Source: Halomonas elongata DSM 2581 (GTDB taxonomy: Bacteria > Pseudomonadota > Gammaproteobacteria > Pseudomonadales > Halomonadaceae). From it: a stretch of 64,000 nt of DNA. The notes below the pieces were generated by a model. It saw nothing but the letters and a program-made list of their open reading frames with translations. It was not told where the DNA came from and made no database searches. The position numbers and the translations under genes were made by a program. Location of the stretch: NCBI RefSeq assembly GCF_000196875.2, contig NC_014532.2, positions 3,844,001 through 3,908,000 on the forward strand. Direction: 5' to 3'. Shown here piece after piece: positions 52,432-62,085 of the stretch (positions are counted from its first letter, which is position 1; every line of letters begins with the position of its first letter).

Positions 52432-53249
52432 TGGCCCCCACGCGAAACCGCATCGCGCGCCGCTTCGCCGAGCTCCAGGCGGCCGATCGCGCCGGGCTCG
52501 TCACCTTCATCAGCGCCGGCGACCCCGATCACGACACCAGTCTCGACACCCTGCTGGGCCTGCCGGCGGCCGGTGCCGACATCATCGAGCTGGGCATGCC
52601 GTTCAGCGACCCGATGGCCGACGGGCCGTCGATCCAGCGAGCCTCTCAGCGCGCGCTCCAGGGCGGGCAGGACATGCACAAGACCCTGGCCATGGTCCGC
52701 GCCTTTCGCGAGCACGACAACGAGACGCCATTGGTGCTGATGGGCTATTACAACCCGATCCATCGCCTGGGCGTGGCGCCTTTCCTGGAGTTGGCGTCCG
52801 CTGCCGGTGTGGACGGGCTGATCGTGGTCGACCTGCCGCCGGAACACGATGAGGAGATCCGCCGGCCGGCACGGGAACACGACCTGCACGTCATCCGGCT
52901 GGCCACGCCAACCACCGACGAACGCCGCCTGCCGCGGATCCTGCAGGATGCCGCCGGCTTTCTCTATTACGTCTCCGGCACCGGCGTGACCGGCGCGACC
53001 CAGGCCAGCCCGGAACGAATCGCAGCCCAGTTGAGCCGGATCCGCCAGCAGACCGAGCTGCCGATCGGTGTCGGCTTCGGCATCCGCACGCCCGACCAGG
53101 CGCGATGCATCGCCGAATTCGCCGATGCCGTCGTGGTCGGCTCCGCGCTGACCGACTGCTTCCAGCAAGCCGAGCGACCGGCCGACGGCAAGCAGGCCGT
53201 GCTGGAGCGGGTCCGTTCGCTGGCCGCCGCCATCGCCGAGGCGCGTTGA
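52428..53249 (+). CDS. trpA: Tryptophan synthase alpha chain
   Basis: This 273-residue TIM barrel cleaves indole-3-glycerol phosphate to indole. It has [11 protein letters not shown], the catalytic Glu in [17 protein letters not shown], the catalytic Asp region [12 protein letters not shown] and the phosphate site [12 protein letters not shown]. It is coupled to trpB by the ATGA overlap. Confidence 0.97.
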   Translation: MMAPTRNRIARRFAELQAADRAGLVTFISAGDPDHDTSLDTLLGLPAAGADIIELGMPFSDPMADGPSIQRASQRALQGGQDMHKTLAMVRAFREHDNETPLVLMGYYNPIHRLGVAPFLELASAAGVDGLIVVDLPPEHDEEIRRPAREHDLHVIRLATPTTDERRLPRILQDAAGFLYYVSGTGVTGATQASPERIAAQLSRIRQQTELPIGVGFGIRTPDQARCIAEFADAVVVGSALTDCFQQAERPADGKQAVLERVRSLAAAIAEAR

Positions 53250-53311
53250 GCCCCCGGACAGCCGGGCGGGCGACATGCTAGCCTGCGCGGATCACGGTTG
53301 TGGAATATCCC

Positions 53312-53926
53312 ATGCGTCTTGTCACCATCCTCGCGAGCGGACTGCTGCCGCTCGCCGCCCTGTTCGTCACCCCGACCCTGGCCACCAGTTTCAATACCGG
53401 CGATGTCCAGACCCATGGCGACTGGCACTCGCTGAGCCTGACCCTGGGCGATGAGCGCCACGTCCGCGCCATCGAACAGCACAGCTACGGCGACAGCGTG
53501 TTCAGCGTCAACGCCACGCCCGGCGCCTGCGCACACCCCTGGCTGGAAATCCGCGTGGCGCTCGACGAGCTCCAGTCGCGCAGCGCCACCTGGAACCGGG
53601 TGCCGGTGGACATGCTGATCGACCGCGACGATGTCCACAGCGGCGAGGCCGCCTTCATCACCGAGCGCGGCGACGATGGCTTCTACGTGCGCCTGTCGAT
53701 GCCGGACACCGATGCCCTGCTCGACGACATGCGCCACGGTGAAACACTGCGCCTGCGCATCCACCGGGCACCGGAGGACTACTGGTTCCTGGTCTTCAGC
53801 TTGAACGGTGCCGAACAGGCGCTCGCCCGCATGAACCGCCTGTGCGAGCAGCCACCCAAAGGCACCGGCCCAAAAGACAACGCCCCCGCCGGTAAACCGA
53901 CGAGGGCGTCATCCGCCACGGGATGA
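53312..53926 (+). CDS. Exported protein of unknown function
   Basis: This 204-residue protein has a signal peptide (MRLVTILASGLLPLAALFVTPTLA). The mature domain reads HGDWHSLSLTLGDERHVRAIEQHSYGDSVFSVNA, with two isolated Cys (ATPGACAHP and NRLCEQP) that may pair in the periplasm. The C-terminal about 35 residues are Pro/Gly/Lys-rich, and their DNA coincides with the ahpF terminator on the other strand. I do not recognise a family. Confidence 0.65.
   Translation: MRLVTILASGLLPLAALFVTPTLATSFNTGDVQTHGDWHSLSLTLGDERHVRAIEQHSYGDSVFSVNATPGACAHPWLEIRVALDELQSRSATWNRVPVDMLIDRDDVHSGEAAFITERGDDGFYVRLSMPDTDALLDDMRHGETLRLRIHRAPEDYWFLVFSLNGAEQALARMNRLCEQPPKGTGPKDNAPAGKPTRASSATG
53871..53909 (-). terminator. 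Intrinsic terminator of ahpF
   Basis: On the - strand a 13-bp stem with two G.U pairs (53897-53909 with 53880-53892) and a TTTA loop is followed by TGTCTTTTG. It begins 33 bp after the ahpF stop and lies inside the 3' end of the exported-protein gene on the + strand. Confidence 0.75.
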
Positions 53927-53941
53927 TGGCTTGGCTAGGTG

Positions 53942-55498
53942 TTACTGGCGGATCAAGTAGTCGAAGGCGCCCAAGGCCGCCCGCGAGCCTTCGCCCAGCG
54001 AGATGACGATCTGCTTGTAGGGCACGGTGGTCACGTCGCCGGCAGCGAAGATACCCGGCACCGAGGTCATGCCGCGCTCGTCGGTGATGATCTCGCCATG
54101 CGCGGAAAGCTCGATGGACGAGTCGCGCAGCCACTCGGTGTTCGGCACCAGGCCGATCTGCACGAAGACGCCTTCCAGCTCGATATCGCGGAGTTCGCCG
54201 CTGGCGCGCTCCTCATAGGTGAGGCCGGAAACCTTCGCCCCATCACCATTGATCTGGGTCGTCCGCGCGCCCTTGATGATCTCGACATTGGGCAGGCTGG
54301 CGAGCTTGTTCTGCAGCACCTCGTCGGCGCGCAGCTCGTCCATGAACTCGATCAGGACGACTTCCTTGACCAGGCCGGCCAGGTCGATGGCCGCCTCGAC
54401 GCCGGAGTTGCCGCCGCCGATCACCGCCACACGCTTGCCCTTGAACAGCGGGCCGTCGCAGTGCGGGCAGTAGGCCACGCCCTTGTTGCGGTACTCGGCC
54501 TCGCCCGGCACGTTCATTTCCCGCCAGCGGGCACCGGTGGCCAGTACCAGGGTACGGCTCTTGAGGCTCGCGCCCGAGGCGAAACGCACCTCGTGCTCAC
54601 CGCCGGGCTCGCTGGCAGGCACCAGCTCGACGGCCCGCTGGAGGTTCATGATGTCGACGTCGTACTGCTTGACGTGCTCTTCCAGCGCCGCGGCCAGCTT
54701 GGGGCCTTCGGTATAGGGCACCGAGATCAGGTTTTCGATACCCAGGGTATCGAGTACCTGGCCGCCGAAACGCTCGGCGGCAACGCCAGTGCGAATGCCC
54801 TTGCGCGCCGCATAGACGGCCGCCGCGGCACCCGCCGGGCCACCGCCCACGGTCAGCAGGTCGAAGGCCGGCATGGCGTTGAGCTTCTCGGCCTCGCGCT
54901 CCTGAGCGCCGTTGTCCACCTTGGCCAGGATCTGCTCGAGGCTCATGCGGCCCTGATCGAAGGGCTCGCCATTGAGGAAGATGCCGGGTACCGACATCAC
55001 CTCGCGGGCCTCGACCTCGTCCTTGAACAGGGCGCCATCGATGGCCACATGGCTGATGCCGGGGTTGAGGACCGCCATCAGGTTCAGCGCCTGCACCACG
55101 TCCGGGCAGTTCTGGCAGGACTGCGAGAAATAGGTCTCGAAGTGCAGGCCCTCAGGCAGCGACTTGATCTGCTCGATCGTCTCGTCGCTCGCCTTGGGCG
55201 GGTGTCCGCCCACCTGCAGCAGTGCCAGGACCAGCGAGGTGAATTCGTGGCCCATGGGGATGCCGGCGAACACCACGCCGGTGGACTCCCCCTCGCGGTA
55301 CAGGGCGAAGGACGGCGCACGGGCATCGTCGCCATCCTCGCGGAGTGTGATCTTGTCGCTCAGGCCCGCGACTTCCTGCAGCAAGGTGTGCAGTTCTCGG
55401 GACTTGTCGCCGTCATCGAGGGTGGCGACGATCTCGAACGGCCGCGTGACCTTCTGGAGATAGGCATTGAGCTGGGATTTCAGATTGTCGTCCAACAT
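53942..55498 (-). CDS. ahpF: Alkyl hydroperoxide reductase subunit F
   Basis: This 518-residue flavoprotein has a double thioredoxin-fold N-terminal domain with the redox pair CQNC in [11 protein letters not shown]. The thioredoxin-reductase-like part has FAD motif [18 protein letters not shown], redox pair CPHC in [13 protein letters not shown] and NADH motif [18 protein letters not shown]. It moves electrons from NADH to AhpC. It is 139 bp downstream of ahpC with a stem-loop between them. Confidence 0.97.
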   Translation of the reverse strand: MLDDNLKSQLNAYLQKVTRPFEIVATLDDGDKSRELHTLLQEVAGLSDKITLREDGDDARAPSFALYREGESTGVVFAGIPMGHEFTSLVLALLQVGGHPPKASDETIEQIKSLPEGLHFETYFSQSCQNCPDVVQALNLMAVLNPGISHVAIDGALFKDEVEAREVMSVPGIFLNGEPFDQGRMSLEQILAKVDNGAQEREAEKLNAMPAFDLLTVGGGPAGAAAAVYAARKGIRTGVAAERFGGQVLDTLGIENLISVPYTEGPKLAAALEEHVKQYDVDIMNLQRAVELVPASEPGGEHEVRFASGASLKSRTLVLATGARWREMNVPGEAEYRNKGVAYCPHCDGPLFKGKRVAVIGGGNSGVEAAIDLAGLVKEVVLIEFMDELRADEVLQNKLASLPNVEIIKGARTTQINGDGAKVSGLTYEERASGELRDIELEGVFVQIGLVPNTEWLRDSSIELSAHGEIITDERGMTSVPGIFAAGDVTTVPYKQIVISLGEGSRAALGAFDYLIRQ

Positions 55499-55590
55499 AA
55501 CGGCGATATCCTCGTCGCGGATCCTCAAGACGCAGCTCGCCCCTCACGCTCGCGAGGGCGGCGCGTCCTGCATGAAATTCGGCTGAGAGA

Positions 55591-55611
55591 AGCCCGGGCG
55601 ACGCCCGGGCT
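55591..55611 (-). other. Stem-loop between ahpC and ahpF
   Basis: Perfect 9-bp arms AGCCCGGGC and GCCCGGGCT with a 3-nt loop lie 27 bp after the ahpC stop. TTCTCTC follows on the - strand. It may be a partial terminator or mRNA stabiliser giving more AhpC than AhpF. Confidence 0.6.
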
Positions 55612-55637
55612 CACCAGGAAGGTGTCGGCAGTATGGC

Positions 55638-56201
55638 TTAGATCTTGCCGACCAGATCCAGGGACGGCGCCAGGGTCTCTTCGCCTTCTTCCCACTTGGC
55701 CGGGCAGACTTCGTTGGGGTTGGCACGCACGTACTGAGCGGCCTTGACCTTGCGCAGCAGCTCCTCGGCGTTACGGCCGATGTTGCCGGCATTCAGCTCG
55801 ATGATCTGGATCTTGCCGTCGGGATCGACGACGAAGGTGCCACGATCGGCAACGCCGTCTTCCTCGATCAGCACGTCGAAGTTACGAGACACGACGTGAG
55901 TCGGGTCGGCCAGCATCGGATACTGGAGCTTGCCGATGGTCTCGGAGCTGTCGTGCCAGGCCTTGTGAGTGAAGTGGGTGTCGGTGGAGACGCTGTAGAT
56001 TTCCACGCCCAGCTTCTTGAACTCTTCGTAGTTGTCGGCCAGATCGCCCAGCTCGGTGGGGCAGACGAAAGTGAAGTCGGCCGGATAGAAGAAGAAGATG
56101 CTCCACTGGCCCTTCAGGCTCTCATCGGTGACGTCGATGAATTCGCCGTTGTGATAGGCAGTGGCCTTGAACGGCAGGACTTCGGTATTGAGCAGTGACA
56201 T
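55638..56201 (-). CDS. ahpC: Alkyl hydroperoxide reductase subunit C (2-Cys peroxiredoxin)
   Basis: This 187-residue typical 2-Cys peroxiredoxin has the peroxidatic Cys in [15 protein letters not shown] and the resolving Cys in [13 protein letters not shown]. It starts [21 protein letters not shown], as in E. coli AhpC. It reduces H2O2 and organic peroxides with AhpF. No convincing four-site OxyR pattern was found upstream. Confidence 0.97.
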   Translation of the reverse strand: MSLLNTEVLPFKATAYHNGEFIDVTDESLKGQWSIFFFYPADFTFVCPTELGDLADNYEEFKKLGVEIYSVSTDTHFTHKAWHDSSETIGKLQYPMLADPTHVVSRNFDVLIEEDGVADRGTFVVDPDGKIQIIELNAGNIGRNAEELLRKVKAAQYVRANPNEVCPAKWEEGEETLAPSLDLVGKI

Positions 56202-56330
56202 CGATGATGCTCCTTGCTGTCATGGGTGTACGGGCATGAAACGGCGACTAGGATATCCACCAGCGTTGCATAAAGTAAATTGAACTGTCTGATCCAGCCG
56301 ATAGAGGTTTCCTAAGAGGCCTCGTGCCGC

Positions 56331-57044
56331 TCACCCGGCCTCTCTCAGACGCCCGCGCAGACGACTCACCGCCTGGCTGTGCAACTGACAGACGCGCGAC
56401 TCGGTGACACCCAGCACGGCGCCGATCTCCTTGAGGTTGAGCTCTTCCTGATAGTACAAGGCCATCAGCAGTTTCTCGCGCTCCGGCAACGCCTCGATGC
56501 CCGCCGTCAGCTGCCTGCGGCGCTCATCGTCGACCAGCAGCGAAACCGGCGTCTCGGCCGTTTCGTTGTCTCGCAGGCGTCCCTCGCCGCCCTCGCTCAT
56601 CAGGTCCTCGAAAGGCAGCAACTGGCCGCTGTTGGTGTCGCTGAGCAGGCGACGATAGGCATCGATGTCCATGTCCAGCGCCTCGGCGATTTCCGCCTCC
56701 TCCGGCGGTCGTCCCAGCGACTGCTCCAGGCGCCTGACCGCCTCGTCGGCGGCCCGCGCGCCACGCCGCACGCTGCGCGGCAACCAGTCACGGCTGCGCA
56801 GTTCATCGAGCATGGCACCACGAATGCGCTGGCTGGCGAAGGTCGAGAAACTGGCCCCCTGGGCAGCATCGAAGCGCCCGAGGGCCTCGAGCAGCCCTAC
56901 GGTACCGGCCTGGATCAGGTCATCGAGCTCGATGCTCGCCGGCAACCGTACCTGCAGCGCCAATGCCTGGCGGCGTACCAGTGGCAGGTATTCCTCCAGC
57001 AGGTCGCCTTGTTCGATCTTGCCTTGTGCTGTGTACATGCTCAT
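56331..57044 (-). CDS. fliA: Flagellar sigma factor FliA (sigma-28)
   Basis: This 237-residue sigma-70-family factor has region 2 (LVRRQALALQVRLPASIELDDLIQAGTVGLLEALGRFD and FSTFASQRIRGAMLDELRSRDWLPRSVRR). Region 3 and region 4 follow (LPEREKLLMALYYQEELNLKEIGAVLGVTESRVCQLHSQAVSRLR). It directs late flagellar and chemotaxis transcription and is held by FlgM. It follows flhE by 19 bp, so it is probably expressed with the flh genes. Confidence 0.96.
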   Translation of the reverse strand: MSMYTAQGKIEQGDLLEEYLPLVRRQALALQVRLPASIELDDLIQAGTVGLLEALGRFDAAQGASFSTFASQRIRGAMLDELRSRDWLPRSVRRGARAADEAVRRLEQSLGRPPEEAEIAEALDMDIDAYRRLLSDTNSGQLLPFEDLMSEGGEGRLRDNETAETPVSLLVDDERRRQLTAGIEALPEREKLLMALYYQEELNLKEIGAVLGVTESRVCQLHSQAVSRLRGRLREAG

Positions 57045-57063
57045 GCCTCGCGGCTCATCGACC

Positions 57064-57462
57064 TCACCGATAGTTCACGATCACCTGCAGCCCCTCCACG
57101 CTCAGCGGGGCCTGCCCCGCCTTCAGCGCGAAGCGAAACCGCAATGGGACGTCCGCTGCCAGCCCCTCCAGGGCCCGGGTCATGCCGCGCTGCCCGGACA
57201 GGGGCACACAGCCGCCGGGATGGCAGAGTCGTGCCGCCACGGTGCTGCCCGGCGGCAATTGGAACCGCCAGCGCACATCGCCGATGACCCGACCGGCCGC
57301 CGACTGGCCATGGCTCTCCAGGGGAGCGCTGATGGCCTCTCGGTCGACCAGGCCGACGTGCAGGGACGGCGCTCGCTCCACCCAACTGCCGGCCGCCTGC
57401 GCCATGCCGCTCACCAGCCACAGCAGCAATGGCCATGCCCGGCACCGGCGCCTGCCGTACAT
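57064..57462 (-). CDS. flhE: Flagellar protein FlhE
   Basis: This 132-residue exported protein has a signal peptide (to about residue 24, GMAQA). The Cys pair is in ARLCHPGGCVPLSGQ. The C-terminal LSVEGLQVIVNYR closely matches the FlhE end (NQVIVNYR) of enterobacteria. FlhE is a periplasmic protein that prevents proton leak through the flagellar export gate. It follows flhA directly; GGAGGA supports the ATG at 57462, with a GTG one codon earlier. Confidence 0.82.
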   Translation of the reverse strand: MYGRRRCRAWPLLLWLVSGMAQAAGSWVERAPSLHVGLVDREAISAPLESHGQSAAGRVIGDVRWRFQLPPGSTVAARLCHPGGCVPLSGQRGMTRALEGLAADVPLRFRFALKAGQAPLSVEGLQVIVNYR

Positions 57463-57465
57463 CAC

Positions 57466-59547
57466 TTACTGTCCTCCCACCACGGTCGTGACCCTCAGGG
57501 TGCGATCGTCGGGAATCTCGGCCTGGGACATCACCACCAGTTGACGCATGCGGCGGCGCAGGAAGCGCGCCAGCACGGCGCGCAGGCCATGCTGCACGAC
57601 CAGCACCGGCGGCTCGCCGCTGGCCTCGTGGCGTGCCAGGGCCTGTTCGGTCTGTTCCATGAGGGTTTCCGCCAGCCCCGGCTCCAAGGCGCCGCTGCCG
57701 TTCATGGCCTGGGTCAGCACCTGTTCGAGCTGGCCGTCCAGGCCGATGACGTTGAGCGTCTCGTGTCCGGCGAACCACTGCTGGGTGATGGCGCGCCCCA
57801 GGGCCAGTCGCACCACGGCCGTCAGTTCGCCCGGATCCTGCTGCTGCGGCGCATGCTCCGCCAGGGTGTCGAGGATGGTACGCAGATCGCGAATCGAGAC
57901 GTCCTCCTCCAGCAGGTTCTGCAGGATGCGCTGCAGCACGGTGAGCGAAATCGCCTTGGGCACGACCTCTTCCACCAGCCCTTTCTGATCCTCGCCGAGC
58001 TTGTCGAGCAGCTTCTGGACTTCCTGGCGCCCCAGCATCTCGGCGGCATGACGATGCAGCAGGTGGTTGAGATGCGTCGCCACCACCGTGCTGGCATCGA
58101 CCACCGTATAGCCGTACACCTGGGCATGTTCGCGCTGCTCGGTCCCGATCCATACCGCCGGCAGGCCGAAGGCCGGATCCTGGGTCGGCGTGCCGTCCAG
58201 CTCACCGGACACCTGGCCGGGATCGATGGCCAGCCAGCGTCCGGGATGTGCCTCGGCGCGACCGATCTCGGCGCCCTTGAGCGTCAACAGATAGGCATTG
58301 GGCGACAGCTCCAGGTTGTCGCGGATGTGCACCACCGGCGGCAGAAAGCCGACCTCCTGGGCGAATTTCTTGCGCACGCTCTTGATGCGACCCAGCAGCT
58401 CGCCCTGCTGCTGGGCGTCCACCAGGGGAATCAGGCGATGCCCGACCTCCAGCCCCAGGGTGTCGACCAGCTGTACATCCTCCCAACTGGCCTCGGGGGC
58501 CTCCGGTGCGGGCGGGGGAGCCTGCCGGTCCTGCTCCTCGACCACTCGACGCCGTTTCTCGCGCATCAACCACCAGGCGAGCCCACCGAGCAGGGCGGTG
58601 AAGATCAAGAACACCAGGTTGGGCATGCCCGGGACCAGGCCAAGCATCCCCAGAACGCCGGCGGCGAGCACCATCACCTGGGGATTGACGAACAACTGGC
58701 CGATCATCTGCTGGCCGACATCCTGATCGGTATTGACCCGCGAAACGGTGACACCGGCCGCGGTGGAGATCACCAGGGCTGGAATCTGCGCCACCAGGCC
58801 GTCGCCGATGGTCAGCAGCACATAGGTACGTCCCGCGCTGCCGAAGTCCATGTCGTACTGGAGCATGCCGATCAGCAGGCCGCCGATGATGTTGACCACC
58901 ATGATCACCAGGCCGGCCATGGCGTCGCCGCGCACGAACTTGCTGGCGCCATCCATGGAGCCGTAGAAATCGGCCTCCTGGGAGATGTCGGAGCGTCGCT
59001 GGCGCGCCTCGTCCTCGCCGATCAGACCGGCATTGAGGTCGGCGTCGATAGCCATCTGCTTGCCCGGCATGGCATCGAGCATGAAGCGGGCGCCCACCTC
59101 GGCGATGCGCCCCGCTCCCTTGGTGATGACCATGAAGTTGATGATCACCAGGATCCCGAACACCACCAGGCCGACGGCGAAGTTGCCTCCCACCAGGAAC
59201 TGGCCGAAGGCTTCGATGACCTTGCCTGCCGCGTCGCCGCCCTGGTGGCCCTCCATCAGTACCACCCGGGTGGAGGCCACGTTGAGCGACAGCCGCAGCA
59301 GGGTGGTGAACAGCAGCACCGCCGGGAAGGCGGCGAAGTCCAGCGGCTTCTGGGTGAACATGCTGACCAGCAGCACCATCACCGCCAGGGCGATGTTGAA
59401 GGTGAACAGCAGATCCAGCACGAAGGGCGGCAACGGCAGGATCATCATCGCCAGGATCATGATGATCAGCAGCGGGCCGGCCAGCACCTTCATGGGCACG
59501 TCGGCCATCCAGTTGCGTCGCGGCAGGTAGTGGCTCCAGGCCTTCAT
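57466..59547 (-). CDS. flhA: Flagellar export gate protein FlhA
   Basis: This 693-residue FHIPEP-family protein has about eight TM helices (residues 20-310, for example LAGPLLIIMILAMMILPLPPFVLDLLFTFN). The conserved loop is LLRLSLNVASTRVVL...GNFAVGLVVFGILVIINFMVITKGAGRIAEVGARF. The large cytoplasmic domain (about 350-693) docks export substrates. It overlaps flhB by 4 bp. Confidence 0.97.
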   Translation of the reverse strand: MKAWSHYLPRRNWMADVPMKVLAGPLLIIMILAMMILPLPPFVLDLLFTFNIALAVMVLLVSMFTQKPLDFAAFPAVLLFTTLLRLSLNVASTRVVLMEGHQGGDAAGKVIEAFGQFLVGGNFAVGLVVFGILVIINFMVITKGAGRIAEVGARFMLDAMPGKQMAIDADLNAGLIGEDEARQRRSDISQEADFYGSMDGASKFVRGDAMAGLVIMVVNIIGGLLIGMLQYDMDFGSAGRTYVLLTIGDGLVAQIPALVISTAAGVTVSRVNTDQDVGQQMIGQLFVNPQVMVLAAGVLGMLGLVPGMPNLVFLIFTALLGGLAWWLMREKRRRVVEEQDRQAPPPAPEAPEASWEDVQLVDTLGLEVGHRLIPLVDAQQQGELLGRIKSVRKKFAQEVGFLPPVVHIRDNLELSPNAYLLTLKGAEIGRAEAHPGRWLAIDPGQVSGELDGTPTQDPAFGLPAVWIGTEQREHAQVYGYTVVDASTVVATHLNHLLHRHAAEMLGRQEVQKLLDKLGEDQKGLVEEVVPKAISLTVLQRILQNLLEEDVSIRDLRTILDTLAEHAPQQQDPGELTAVVRLALGRAITQQWFAGHETLNVIGLDGQLEQVLTQAMNGSGALEPGLAETLMEQTEQALARHEASGEPPVLVVQHGLRAVLARFLRRRMRQLVVMSQAEIPDDRTLRVTTVVGGQ

Positions 59548-60710
59548 CCTCGTGCCTCGTTCGTTGCATCGCGGTCCGGCGCCGCCATGGCGTCCGGTAC
59601 CGACAGATTCTCGGGAGTCGGTGGTGCTTCGCTGCCTTCGGCGGCGGCCCGTTTCAGGCCGAAGGCCCAGGCCAGCACCTCCGCCACCGCGGTATACAGG
59701 GCAGCGGGTATCTCGGCCTCGAGATCGACATGGTGATAGAGCGAGCGCGCCAGCGGGGCCGCCTCCAGCAGCGGCACTCCCGCTTCCTCGCCCAGCTCAC
59801 GGATGCGCGCGGCGACGGCATCGGCCCCCTTGGCCACCACCCTGGGCGCGGCCATGCCGGTCTGTTCATAGACCAGGGCCACGGCATAGTGCGTGGGGTT
59901 GGTAATGATCACATCAGCCTCGGGTACCTGGCTCATCATCCGCCCGCGCGCCATGGCCTGCTGCTGCTGACGTATGCGTCCCTTGACCTGGGGGTCGCCC
60001 TCGGACTCCTTGTGCTCGCGCTTGACCTCGTCCTTGGTCATGCGTAGCTGCTTGGCGTGACTCCACAACTGGTAAGGCACGTCGATCAGGATCACCACCA
60101 GCAGGGTCAGCACCATCAGGCCGCAGGCTTCCGCCGCCATGCCCATGGCGCGGGCCAGCGCCTGGTGGATGGGCTGGCTCATCAGCGCCATGAACTCGCC
60201 GCGATGCAGATAGAGATAGGCCATGCCCACACTGCCGACGAGTACCGACTTGGCGATGGCCTTGGCCAGCTCGACCAGTGCCTGGGTTCCGAAGATCCGC
60301 TTGAGCCCCTTGAGCGGATTGAGCTTGGAGGCCTGGGGCTTGAGCGACTTGGCGGAAATCAGCCAGCCCCCCAGCAGGGCCGGCGCCACCAGGGCGACCA
60401 CCGTCAGCAGCAGGAACAGCGGCAACAGGCTGATCAGGGTGTGACGTCCCAGCATCAGTGCCTCGGCCAGCATCGGCGAGGTCTCCATTGCCTGGCGCCG
60501 ATCGAACAGGAAGGCCTGCTCCATCACGCCGCCGATCTGGTCATAGAGCGTGCCACCCAGGGAGGCCAGCCCAAGGACGCCGGCCAGCAACAGCATGAAG
60601 GTCGCCAGCTCGCGAGAACGGGCCACCTGGCCTTCCTCGCGCGCCTTCTCCAGCCGTCGCGGCGTTGCATCTTCGGTCTTTTCTTCGTCGCTGCTGCTAT
60701 CGTCGGCCAT
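59544..60710 (-). CDS. flhB: Flagellar export switch protein FlhB
   Basis: This 388-residue protein has four TM helices. The self-cleavage motif NPTH is in ADVIITNPTHYAVAL, and KGADAVAARIRELGEEAGVPLLEAAPLARSLYHHVDLEAEIP follows. The N-terminus SSDEEKTEDATPRRLEKAREEGQVARSREL is typical. Cleavage at NPTH switches the gate from rod/hook to filament export. A 30-residue Ala/Pro-rich tail extends the C-terminus. Confidence 0.97.
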   Translation of the reverse strand: MADDSSSDEEKTEDATPRRLEKAREEGQVARSRELATFMLLLAGVLGLASLGGTLYDQIGGVMEQAFLFDRRQAMETSPMLAEALMLGRHTLISLLPLFLLLTVVALVAPALLGGWLISAKSLKPQASKLNPLKGLKRIFGTQALVELAKAIAKSVLVGSVGMAYLYLHRGEFMALMSQPIHQALARAMGMAAEACGLMVLTLLVVILIDVPYQLWSHAKQLRMTKDEVKREHKESEGDPQVKGRIRQQQQAMARGRMMSQVPEADVIITNPTHYAVALVYEQTGMAAPRVVAKGADAVAARIRELGEEAGVPLLEAAPLARSLYHHVDLEAEIPAALYTAVAEVLAWAFGLKRAAAEGSEAPPTPENLSVPDAMAAPDRDATNEARG

Positions 60711-60856
60711 GGCCAGTTACCGGGCACTCTTGCGCACCCTGGCCATTATCCGGGGATCGGGGAAGGAACGGTCACGCGAAAAGGGCCGATTTTCGTGGGC
60801 TTATCCACGTGTATCGGCTATTTCACGTCCGTAGGCGGGCAAGCGATGGTGACGGA

Positions 60857-61546
60857 TCAAAAACCCAGTTGGTCGAGCAGATCGTCCACCTGATCCTGAT
60901 CGGCGACGATGTCATCGCCCTCGGTCTTGACCTGCGGGCCATTGAGCAGTTCGTCCTGGCGACGCCGCGTATCGCTTTCGCGCCGGTCGTCGGCGCGACG
61001 CTGCATGTCCTCGCGGGCCTCGCCCTGAGGTACGCTGTCGATCAGCACCTGTACCAGCTGATGCTCGATCTCGCGGATCACCTCCATCATCTTCTTGATC
61101 ACCTGGCCGGTCAGGTCCTGGAAGTCCTGCGCCATCATGATCTCGAGCAGTTCCTTGCCGGTGGCCTGGGTCAGGTCGGGCACCTCGCCGAGATAGGAAC
61201 GGGTGTCCTGAACCAGCTCGCGAGCCTCGTCGAGTTCCTTGGGCTCGGCGAACCACTCGGCCCAGCGCGCATCGAGCTGCCGGGCCTGTTCGCTCAGCCG
61301 ATCCTGCATCGGCTGCGCGCGGTCGATGGCATTGAGCGCGCGCTCCGCCGCCTGCTCGGTCATGACCGCGACATAACTCAGTCGATCGCGGGCATCGGGG
61401 ATCGCCTCCGCCGCGCGTTCGATCTCCTTGTCCAGCCCCAGCTCGCGCATGCTGTCACGCAGCATGCGGGTCAGATGGCCGATCCGCTGGACCAGTTCGT
61501 CACCATTAGCCTGGGGATCCTCGGGCCGATTCTCCATGCTCATCAT
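60857..61546 (-). CDS. cheZ: Chemotaxis protein phosphatase CheZ
   Basis: This 229-residue helical protein has the catalytic-Gln region [25 protein letters not shown] and ends with the CheY-binding helix [13 protein letters not shown]. It dephosphorylates CheY-P. AGGAG supports the ATG at 61546. It lies 40 bp after cheY; flhB begins 147 bp downstream. Confidence 0.93.
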   Translation of the reverse strand: MMSMENRPEDPQANGDELVQRIGHLTRMLRDSMRELGLDKEIERAAEAIPDARDRLSYVAVMTEQAAERALNAIDRAQPMQDRLSEQARQLDARWAEWFAEPKELDEARELVQDTRSYLGEVPDLTQATGKELLEIMMAQDFQDLTGQVIKKMMEVIREIEHQLVQVLIDSVPQGEAREDMQRRADDRRESDTRRRQDELLNGPQVKTEGDDIVADQDQVDDLLDQLGF

Positions 61547-61586
61547 CGCCTCTCCTGGTGGCCGGGCTCCAAGGCCCGACGCGGTG

Positions 61587-61976
61587 TCACATGCCCAGCT
61601 TTTCGAAGATCTTGTTGAGCTTTTCTTCCAGGGTCGCCGCGGTGAAGGGCTTGACCACATAGCCGCTGGCACCGGCCTGGGCCGCCGCGATGATGTTCTC
61701 CTTCTTCGCCTCCGCCGTGACCATCAGCACCGGGAGCTCCTTGAGGGCCTCGTCCTCGCGGATCTGCTTGAGCATCTCCAGACCGTCGAGGTTGGGCATG
61801 TTCCAGTCGGAAACCACGAATTCGAAATTGCCCTCCCGAAGCTTGTTCAGTGCGTCCTGGCCGTCCTCGGCCTCCTCCACATTGGTGAAGTCGAGCTCCT
61901 TGAGCAGGCTGCGCACGATGCGCCGCATGGTCGGAAAATCATCCACCACCAGGATGCTCATGTTCTTGTCCGCCAT
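61587..61976 (-). CDS. cheY: Chemotaxis response regulator CheY
   Basis: This 129-residue stand-alone receiver has the acidic pair in [12 protein letters not shown], the phospho-Asp in [16 protein letters not shown], the switch Thr in [11 protein letters not shown] and Lys in [15 protein letters not shown]. It binds FliM when phosphorylated. Three 16-bp repeats lie in its leader. Confidence 0.97.
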   Translation of the reverse strand: MADKNMSILVVDDFPTMRRIVRSLLKELDFTNVEEAEDGQDALNKLREGNFEFVVSDWNMPNLDGLEMLKQIREDEALKELPVLMVTAEAKKENIIAAAQAGASGYVVKPFTAATLEEKLNKIFEKLGM

Positions 61977-61993
61977 CGGGGTTCCCCTATCTT

Positions 61994-62041
61994 TTTGAAT
62001 AACATGCTCTTTGAACAACATGCTCATTGAATGACATGGCA
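61994..62041. repeat. Three tandem 16-bp repeats upstream of cheY
   Basis: The units are TTTGAATAACATGCTC (61994-62009), TTTGAACAACATGCTC (62010-62025) and ATTGAATGACATGGCA (62026-62041). The first two are identical at 15 of 16 positions; the third matches the first at 11 of 16. They fill part of the cheB-cheY gap and end 18 bp before the cheY start codon. Confidence 0.8.
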
Positions 62042-62085
62042 AGCGGCCGGCATCGCCGACCCGTTGGGCATGGCCCGCAACGTCA

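Noticed and set aside
56202..56330. OxyR binding site upstream of ahpC
   Set aside because: Only scattered half-matches to the ATAG-N7-CTAT pattern were found; not enough to report as a site.
56665..59736. A 1023-codon open frame on the + strand through the fliA-flhA region
   Set aside because: It is antisense to fliA, flhE and flhA, which have full motifs. The translation is low-complexity His/Gln/Gly-rich, as expected for the complement of GC-rich codons.
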